Source: CAYRWR01 sp964428015
GTDB lineage: Bacteria > Spirochaetota > Brevinematia > Brevinematales > CAYRWR01
Assembly: GCA_964428015.1 (NCBI GenBank)
Contig: CAYRWR010000005.1
Span: 1-64,000, forward strand
Length of the DNA stretch: 64,000 nt
Direction of reading: 5' to 3'
Every line of letters starts with the position of its first letter. Within the stretch, counting starts at the first letter, position 1. The translations under genes were made by a program, and so were the position numbers. The notes below the pieces were generated by a model, which saw only the letters and a program-made list of their open reading frames with translations, had not been told where the DNA came from and searched no databases. Positions 58,317 through 64,000 of the stretch are shown here, in pieces.

Positions 58317-60668
58317 TCAAGACCTCAGTTCCGCCTTAAAGTTGCGGGACAATAGGGTTACCAGATCCGTCATCAACTGATTCACTTCTGTATCAGTAAG
58401 AGTCTTTTCACGGTCCTGCAGGATCAAGGAATAAGTCAGGCTCTTTCTGCCCGCTCCGGTAGCAGCCCCTTTGTACAAGTCGATAAAGCGGACTTCCTGA
58501 ACCCATTCATGAAAATCGGCTATGGTATTCTGAATATCTCGGGCCAGAACATTGTTGTCTACGATAATGGATATATCACGGCTGGTAGAGGGGAAGCGGG
58601 AAATATCTCTGAGCATCAACGGCTCTTCATATTGAGCCTGCAGAGGTGGAATATGCAGTTCCGCCACATACAAAGGATAGCGTGATTCCACTTTTTCCAC
58701 CAGGTCAGGATGGACTTCTCCGGCAAAACCAATGATTTTACCCTCAAGAATAATCTCTACAGAGTTTACCGGATGGAGAAAATCTTTTTTACGTCCCGCA
58801 TAGCTGATTCGAGCCAGGGATATACGTCCCACAAGACGTTCCACTATACCTAAAAGCTCAGAATATGCCGCTTTTTTACCGCTGATCACTATTCCCAGTT
58901 TAGGGAGGTCAAAATAATCTCCTGCTTCCTGCTGGAACACATGTCCCAGTTCAAAGAAACGGATATCTTCCAGTGGATTACGCTTGTAGTTATAGGCCAC
59001 ACTTTTTATCAGGCCGGGGAAGAGGTAGTTCCGCAGGTGTGTGGATTCCCGGGTCAGAGGATTGGCCACGGGTATCACGGTCTTTTCATTTATTTTGAGA
59101 TCTTTTAGTTCCTGCTCATGGGTAAATGGATAGTTATAGGCATCGGTAAGCCCCATTCCATACAGGACTTCTTTGATACGTTCCGCCACAGAAGGTTTTT
59201 TGGATAAACCTTCTATATCGACAGGGGGCATAAAACGGTTTTCAGGAATCGTATTATAACCGTAGACCCGGGCGATTTCTTCCACCAGATCAATTGGCCG
59301 GTAGATATCAGCTCTGAAAGTCGGCACTTTGACTTCCATACTGTCATCCCGTTTCACAGTAATGATGAACTGTATCTTGAGCAGTATGTCTTCTATCTGT
59401 TTGGTAGTAAGCTGAATCCCCAGTTTTTGATTCACAAAGGCTGTCTTGAGGGTGATGACTGTATCCTTGATCATGTTGACATATTGGTCATTGAGAGCGG
59501 ATACCTTGGCCGGAGCGGTGAGCAGGATAATCTCCGCTACCCGGCCCAGAGCGGTGGGGGTCACTCCCCAGTCCGCTGTCCGTTCAAAGCGGTGAGAGCT
59601 TTCCGTCTTCAATCCCAGACGTTTGGAAGTAGCTCGGATGGTAATACTGTCAAAGTAAGCTGATTCCAGCAGCACATCCTGAGTATGGTCCATGATTTCA
59701 GAATTTAGTCCACCCATAATACCAGCCAGAGCCACCGCTTTTTCCGCGTCAGCAATGACCAGGTCGGATTTTTTTAATTTGTGTTCCTGACCATCCAGGG
59801 TGGTAAATTTTTCCCCGTCTTTTGCGCGCCTGACATTGATCTCCCCGCCAGCCAGCTGCTTCAGATCAAAAGCATGAGTGGGATGTCCAAATTCCAGCAT
59901 CACATAATTGGTAGCATCCACTATATTGTTTATAGGCCGTATACCGCATAAAGTGAGTTTTCTTTGAATATCCGCGGGAGAAGGCAATACTTTGACTTCC
60001 CTCAGTATGCGGGAAGAATAGCGGGGACAAAGATTGCGTTCCTCTATTTTAATGGGAGGCAGTTCATCACTATCATTTTTCAGCTCTACCCGGGGCACGA
60101 TTAGTTCTTCACCGGTCATAGCCGCCAATTCCCGGGCCACCCCGATCACAGACAGGCAGTCAGAACGGTTAGCTGTCAACTCGATATTAAAAACATGATC
60201 TTCCTGAGTCCAGGTTTTGAACAAATCTTCGGCGATTTTTTCATCGTGTCCCAGAATCCAGATATCCTCGCTTTTTGCTTCCAGCCCCAGGAATTCCTTG
60301 GGAAGAAGCATACCTTCCGAGTCTACACCCTTAAGCTTGGCCTGGGTGATTTCAGTACCGTTATGAAGGCGGGTGCCAACCTGGGCATGCACCACAAAAT
60401 CACCCTTGGTGATATGAGATGAATTGGTGACAACCGTAAAAGTGTCCGCTTTATTCTTGATTTTACAGACTTTAAGACGGTCAGCCTGGGGGTGAGGATT
60501 AACCTGCAGCACTTTGGATAACAGGATCTGGTCTTTCTGAGCGGAACTAATACCTACAGGTACGATATCTTCCACTTCCAGGCCCATCATAGTCAGGCCC
60601 TCTGCCATTTCCCTGACATCCATTTTGCATTTAACGTATTCTTTTAACCAGTTTACAGTGACGATCAT
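58317..60668 (-). CDS. pheT: Phenylalanine--tRNA ligase beta subunit
   Basis: A 783-residue subunit with an N-terminal EMAP/tRNA-binding domain (GKVLQVNPHPQADRLKVCK pattern), B3/B4 (editing), B5, and a C-terminal ferredoxin-fold anticodon-binding domain (FPSTSRDISIIVDNNV and YRYxDLYxG-like RFIDLYKG). Together with PheS it forms an alpha2beta2 enzyme charging tRNA-Phe. ATAGGAGTCAGGG precedes the ATG, 9 bases after pheS. Confidence 0.96.
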   Translation of the reverse strand: MIVTVNWLKEYVKCKMDVREMAEGLTMMGLEVEDIVPVGISSAQKDQILLSKVLQVNPHPQADRLKVCKIKNKADTFTVVTNSSHITKGDFVVHAQVGTRLHNGTEITQAKLKGVDSEGMLLPKEFLGLEAKSEDIWILGHDEKIAEDLFKTWTQEDHVFNIELTANRSDCLSVIGVARELAAMTGEELIVPRVELKNDSDELPPIKIEERNLCPRYSSRILREVKVLPSPADIQRKLTLCGIRPINNIVDATNYVMLEFGHPTHAFDLKQLAGGEINVRRAKDGEKFTTLDGQEHKLKKSDLVIADAEKAVALAGIMGGLNSEIMDHTQDVLLESAYFDSITIRATSKRLGLKTESSHRFERTADWGVTPTALGRVAEIILLTAPAKVSALNDQYVNMIKDTVITLKTAFVNQKLGIQLTTKQIEDILLKIQFIITVKRDDSMEVKVPTFRADIYRPIDLVEEIARVYGYNTIPENRFMPPVDIEGLSKKPSVAERIKEVLYGMGLTDAYNYPFTHEQELKDLKINEKTVIPVANPLTRESTHLRNYLFPGLIKSVAYNYKRNPLEDIRFFELGHVFQQEAGDYFDLPKLGIVISGKKAAYSELLGIVERLVGRISLARISYAGRKKDFLHPVNSVEIILEGKIIGFAGEVHPDLVEKVESRYPLYVAELHIPPLQAQYEEPLMLRDISRFPSTSRDISIIVDNNVLARDIQNTIADFHEWVQEVRFIDLYKGAATGAGRKSLTYSLILQDREKTLTDTEVNQLMTDLVTLLSRNFKAELRS

Positions 60669-60677
60669 CCCTGACTC

Positions 60678-61679
60678 CTATTTCACGAACTGACTCAGGA
60701 AGCGCAGGTCATTTTCATGAAAGGCCCTGATATCCTTTACTCCATACAGGAGCATGGCAATACGTTCTATACCCATCCCGAATGCAAAGCCGGAGACCTT
60801 ATCAGGGTCATAGCCTACATTCTTCAGGACTTCAGGGTCTACCATTCCGCAGCCGGCGATCTCCAGCCATTTTCCCCCGAATAGTCCGGGACTGGACACG
60901 GCCAGTTCAGCAGAAGGTTCGGTAAAGGGGAAAAAGTCAGGCCGCATACGAATCCTGGTTTCCTTTCCAAACATGAGCTGAGCCCAGAGCAGAAGGGTAC
61001 CCTTGAGGTCGGCAAAACTGACATTCTTATCTATCACCAGTCCTTCGATCTGGTGGAAGGTATAGGCATGAGTAGCGTCCACCGCGTCCCGCCGGAAACA
61101 GCGTCCCGGAGCGACGATGGCTATAGGGGGCTGACGGCGTTTCATTTCCCGAATCTGTACCGGAGAGGTATGAGTACGCATCAGCCAGCCTTTTTTCAGA
61201 AAAAAGCTGTCCTGATCATCACGGGCAGGATGATACTCGGGTATATTGAGTGCGTCAAAATTGTAGTATTCTTCTTCCAGCTCAGGGCCTTCCACCACAG
61301 TGTAGCCCATTTTTTCAAAGATACTGACTACCCGGTCACGTACCAGGGTCAGGGGGTGCTGATAAGACATCCCTAAGGGGAAGGAGGACAGAGAGATGTC
61401 GTCCACTCCCTGAGCCAGTTTGGCGTCACGCAGGCTTTTTTCTATCTTTTCAGCAGCCTGCTGCAAAAGGGACTCAATATTTTCCTTAACTTCATTGACA
61501 GCCTGCCCCATATTCTTCCGTTCTTCTTCTGCCATTTTTCCCAGGTCGGATAACATGTTCTTGAGCAGACCTTTTTTGCCCAGGTATTTGACTTTGAGAT
61601 CCTGCAATGCCGTGCCATCCAGCACATTCTGCAGGTCTTTTTTAGCTTCATCCAAAAGTTTCTTGAGTTGATCTTTCAT
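60678..61679 (-). CDS. pheS: Phenylalanine--tRNA ligase alpha subunit
   Basis: A 333-residue catalytic subunit. N-terminal coiled coil (1-80), then class II motif 2 with GRCFRRDAVDATHAYTFHQIEG, and motif 3 GFAFGMGIERIAMLLYG. RPDFFPFTEPSAE is the Phe-site signature. AAGGGAATAAT precedes the ATG, 9 bases after the HAD gene, so pheS is the third gene of gyrA-HAD-pheS-pheT. Confidence 0.97.
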   Translation of the reverse strand: MKDQLKKLLDEAKKDLQNVLDGTALQDLKVKYLGKKGLLKNMLSDLGKMAEEERKNMGQAVNEVKENIESLLQQAAEKIEKSLRDAKLAQGVDDISLSSFPLGMSYQHPLTLVRDRVVSIFEKMGYTVVEGPELEEEYYNFDALNIPEYHPARDDQDSFFLKKGWLMRTHTSPVQIREMKRRQPPIAIVAPGRCFRRDAVDATHAYTFHQIEGLVIDKNVSFADLKGTLLLWAQLMFGKETRIRMRPDFFPFTEPSAELAVSSPGLFGGKWLEIAGCGMVDPEVLKNVGYDPDKVSGFAFGMGIERIAMLLYGVKDIRAFHENDLRFLSQFVK

Positions 61680-61688
61680 ATTATTCCC

Positions 61689-62378
61689 TTAATATCCGCC
61701 GGTGTACTGAACAGCCAGCTGAAACAGATCGTCTTCCTGGGGCAGGAACAAATGCGCTCCCAGTCCCGCCTGCAGGGCCCCGTCATAATCACAATGCTTG
61801 AGGTCCCCTATAAAAACCGTGTCTTCCTTGACAGCGCCCAGTCTCTGTACGCTTATTTCAAAGATATAAGGATGCGGTTTGAGAATCCCCACCTCATCGG
61901 AAAACAACATATCATCAAATAAATCATAAATACCCAGCTCCATCAGCATAATGCGCAGAATCGAACCGGGAGTCTTGCCGGTATTGGAGATCAGAGCTGT
62001 CTTTTTTCCCTGTTCACGAAGGTATTCCAGAGCCTTTTTGGCGTTACGCATCAGGCTGGGATTGATCTGCAGGATGGCATTGATATAACTATCATACACC
62101 TTTTTAAAAATCACCACGTCATGCACAGTGAGAGAGTCCAGCCACATCTTGACCTGTTTAAAAGGAGAAAAGGCTAGTCCGGTACGGGCATGATATTCGT
62201 CATAGGCCCGGCTCATCTCTATATATTTTTCTTTCAGTTCAGAAAATTTAACGGGGTACAGGCCCTTTTCCAGTATGCTGAAGGTGGTATCCAGGTGATA
62301 CTGTTCCCTTTCAACATTGGCATCATCCTGGATGATAGTATTGTACAGGTCAAAAATGAAATACTGGTACTCGCGCAA
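61689..62378 (-). CDS. HAD superfamily hydrolase with Asp-x-Tyr motif I
   Basis: A 229-residue HAD protein. Motif I reads FDLYNTI, with Tyr in place of the second Asp, as in haloacid dehalogenase-type members; motif II is LISNTG, a Lys lies in ILKPHPYIF and motif IV is FIGDLKHCDYDGALQAG. Because the second Asp acts as general acid in phosphatases, activity may differ from typical phosphatases. TTG start with AAGAGG six bases upstream. It lies between gyrA and pheS and is co-transcribed with them. Confidence 0.85.
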   Translation of the reverse strand: MREYQYFIFDLYNTIIQDDANVEREQYHLDTTFSILEKGLYPVKFSELKEKYIEMSRAYDEYHARTGLAFSPFKQVKMWLDSLTVHDVVIFKKVYDSYINAILQINPSLMRNAKKALEYLREQGKKTALISNTGKTPGSILRIMLMELGIYDLFDDMLFSDEVGILKPHPYIFEISVQRLGAVKEDTVFIGDLKHCDYDGALQAGLGAHLFLPQEDDLFQLAVQYTGGY

Positions 62379-62389
62379 ATCCTGCCTCT

Positions 62390-64000
62390 TTATTCTTCTT
62401 CTTCAGAACTGCCGATGTTGGAGATACTGGATACCTCATCATCATCCATCAGGTCTATCATCTTCAACAGGTTAGTAGCCAGAGTGTCCACACCATAGGA
62501 CACACGGCGGCCCTGACGGGTAGTGATAACGATGTTATCTCCGGGCTCACATACTGCCATATCAGCCAGTTCCCGTTTCTTGCCCAGGTCTACGACCTTA
62601 AAGCCTTTTCCGCCGCGGTTGGCACGCAGGGTAAACTCGTCAAACTTGATCTTCTTGCCTTTTCCATCCCGGGTAATGACCACAATGAAGTTGTCGGGTG
62701 ACGCAATACCCATACCCAGCACGGCTTCATCACTGCTGCCGGACGTGGACACACAATTGGCGCCGGCGGCACCGCGGCTGTAAATGGGCAGGAGTTCTTC
62801 TTTAAGGCGGAAACCTTTACCGTTTTTCTTGAGGAAGAACAATTCCTGAGTACCATCGGTGACCAGGGCTCCGCATACGGTATCGTCTTTATTGAGACGC
62901 ACGCCGTTGATACCTACTCTCTGGATGGAGTCAAAGTTAGACAAAGAGATGCGGGGGGCTTTACCCTTGGAGGTGATAAACACCATATAGCAGTCTTCCT
63001 TAAACTCCTCGATAAGCAGTACCGCGCTGATCTTTTCACCATTCTGTTCGATTGACTTCAGTCGGTCAATGTTACGGATGTGGGCACGGGTGATCTTGCC
63101 TTCGTTGGTACCGGTGATCTCGTAGCCCTTGAGGGAGTAGACTCTTCCCGAGTCGGTCACAAACAAGACAGTGTCCTTGTAGTGTCCGAATACGGTGGCA
63201 AAGATAAAGTCATCCGCTTCCAGTTTGTCACTGTCGGTGGCGTCCCCTTTGCGGCCCTTGCTGGTGCGGCTGCCGGCCTTGAGGGACCGTCCGGTCTCAC
63301 GTATAATGAAACCCTTCTTGGATACCGTGAGGAGCATGTCATCATTCTGGATGAGCTCTTCCTGGTCAATACTGGCAGTCTCAATGGTAGCAAACTGGGT
63401 GCGGCGTTCATCGCCTATTTCTTTAATCATCTCAGCCAGCTCATCCACGATAATTTTATCGCGGCGCTCCTGGTTGGACAGGATGTCCTTGAGGTCGGCG
63501 ATGAGGATGACCAGTTCTTCTTTTCTTTCTACCAGCTTTTTGGTTTCCAGGCTGGTCAGCTTTTGCAGACGCATGTCCAGAATAGCCTGAGCCTGTATCT
63601 CACTGAGCTTAAAGGCCTTCATCAGGTTGGCACGGGCATCAGGGGTGTCCGAGGATTTTTTGATGATACGGATCACTTCATCGATATTCTGCAGGGCAAT
63701 GAGGAGCCCTTCCAAAATATGCAGTTCCTGTTCAGCCTTGTCCAGGTCAAACTGGGTGCGGCGGATGATGATGTCACGGCGGTGTTCCACATAATGCTTG
63801 ATCATATCCCTCAGATTGAGCACACGGGGCTGGTTGTTGACCAGATTGACAAAATTCATACGGATCTTCACCTTCATGGAGGTGGTCTTGTACAGGATGG
63901 ACTTTATCGATTCAGGGTCAGCTTCTTTATTCAGAATAATGTTGATACGGATGCCTTCTTTAGAGGATTCATCGCGTACTTCACGTATATCCCGCAGGAT
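62390..64000 (-). CDS. gyrA: DNA gyrase subunit A (C-terminal part, truncated by window edge)
   Basis: The frame is open to the window edge: from 64000 the reading starts ILRDIREVRDESS, giving 537 residues in total and a stop at 62390. It covers the end of the breakage-reunion domain (NNQPRVLNLRDMIKHYVEHRR, FKLSEIQAQAILDMRLQKLT) and the C-terminal DNA-wrapping beta-pinwheel with a GyrA-box-like ANRGGKG. This box supports GyrA rather than ParC, which usually lacks it. It heads the minus-strand operon with the HAD gene, pheS and pheT. Confidence 0.9.
   Translation of the reverse strand: MLRDIREVRDESSKEGIRINIILNKEADPESIKSILYKTTSMKVKIRMNFVNLVNNQPRVLNLRDMIKHYVEHRRDIIIRRTQFDLDKAEQELHILEGLLIALQNIDEVIRIIKKSSDTPDARANLMKAFKLSEIQAQAILDMRLQKLTSLETKKLVERKEELVILIADLKDILSNQERRDKIIVDELAEMIKEIGDERRTQFATIETASIDQEELIQNDDMLLTVSKKGFIIRETGRSLKAGSRTSKGRKGDATDSDKLEADDFIFATVFGHYKDTVLFVTDSGRVYSLKGYEITGTNEGKITRAHIRNIDRLKSIEQNGEKISAVLLIEEFKEDCYMVFITSKGKAPRISLSNFDSIQRVGINGVRLNKDDTVCGALVTDGTQELFFLKKNGKGFRLKEELLPIYSRGAAGANCVSTSGSSDEAVLGMGIASPDNFIVVITRDGKGKKIKFDEFTLRANRGGKGFKVVDLGKKRELADMAVCEPGDNIVITTRQGRRVSYGVDTLATNLLKMIDLMDDDEVSSISNIGSSEEEE

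Noticed and set aside
1..64000. tRNA, rRNA, CRISPR, prophage or transposon
   Set aside because: All intergenic gaps were read and no tRNA T-loop pattern, repeat-spacer array, integrase or transposase was found.

Overview
This 64 kb window looks like a chromosomal segment of a diderm (Gram-negative-type), chemoheterotrophic bacterium. It encodes signal-peptide lipoproteins with relaxed lipoboxes, outer-membrane beta-barrels, an LpxO-like hydroxylase, an RND exporter with a LolA-like partner, an HD-GYP c-di-GMP phosphodiesterase and a flagellar-switch-like protein. Vegetative promoters fit a sigma-70 consensus (several TTGnnn-N17-TATnnT), Shine-Dalgarno sites are strong, and TTG/GTG starts are frequent. 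Base composition is mixed, with AT-rich patches near 4.2-5.9 kb and 39-41.5 kb. The phylum cannot be fixed from sequence reading alone; a spirochaete-like or related deep-branching diderm lineage is a guess. No rRNA, tRNA, CRISPR array, transposase or phage gene was seen.

Layout. 1-5.9 kb: polysaccharide deacetylase, HD-GYP protein, LpxO-like hydroxylase, DUF4256 protein, then an AT-rich run of small stress genes (two VOC proteins, one FosA-like, and a small pyrophosphatase). 5.9-11.6 kb: a secreted protein built of about ten 32-residue TPxG repeats, a rearranged FliM/FliN protein followed by a Crp-type regulator, and two envelope proteins that join a periplasmic domain to a beta-barrel. 11.6-17.3 kb: two aldo/keto reductases plus AlkD, then two lipoproteins with starch-binding-type modules and a secreted esterase. 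17.3-22.9 kb: PAP2 phosphatase, ahcY, patatin phospholipase, TPR-M23 peptidase. 23.2-27 kb: C45 acyltransferase, exported flavodoxin, zinc-ribbon protein, SemiSWEET and orphans. 27-33 kb: a four-gene envelope export module (DUF1302-like barrel, LolA-like protein, RND exporter, divergent TetR). 33-46 kb: solitary KAS II, DinB-like protein, rifampin ADP-ribosyltransferase, TldE/TldD, envelope proteins, a decayed acetyltransferase, YihY and a HAD phosphatase. 46-50.6 kb: DUF2207 protein and a TetR-controlled epimerase/membrane-protein pair. 50.6-64 kb: a long housekeeping tract on the minus strand, gyrA-HAD-pheS-pheT and rpmF-plsX-fabH-fabG-fabF-rnc-yicC-gmk-DHH.

How it works together. The right end couples phospholipid/fatty-acid synthesis (plsX, fabHGF), RNA processing (rnc, yicC), nucleotide metabolism (gmk, DHH phosphoesterase) and translation/topology (rpmF, pheST, gyrA); acpP is missing from its usual place between fabG and fabF. 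The left two thirds are dominated by envelope functions: glucan-binding lipoproteins, barrels, peptidoglycan and lipid hydrolases, and an exporter. Points most worth a second look are the rearranged FliM/FliN protein, an Arr gene and a secreted esterase whose frames start at non-canonical codons, a terminator-like hairpin that covers the ribosome-binding site of the PAP2 gene, tandem CBM21 modules in a bacterial lipoprotein, a signal-peptide-bearing flavodoxin behind a palindrome-covered promoter, and two well-formed TetR-type operator regions.
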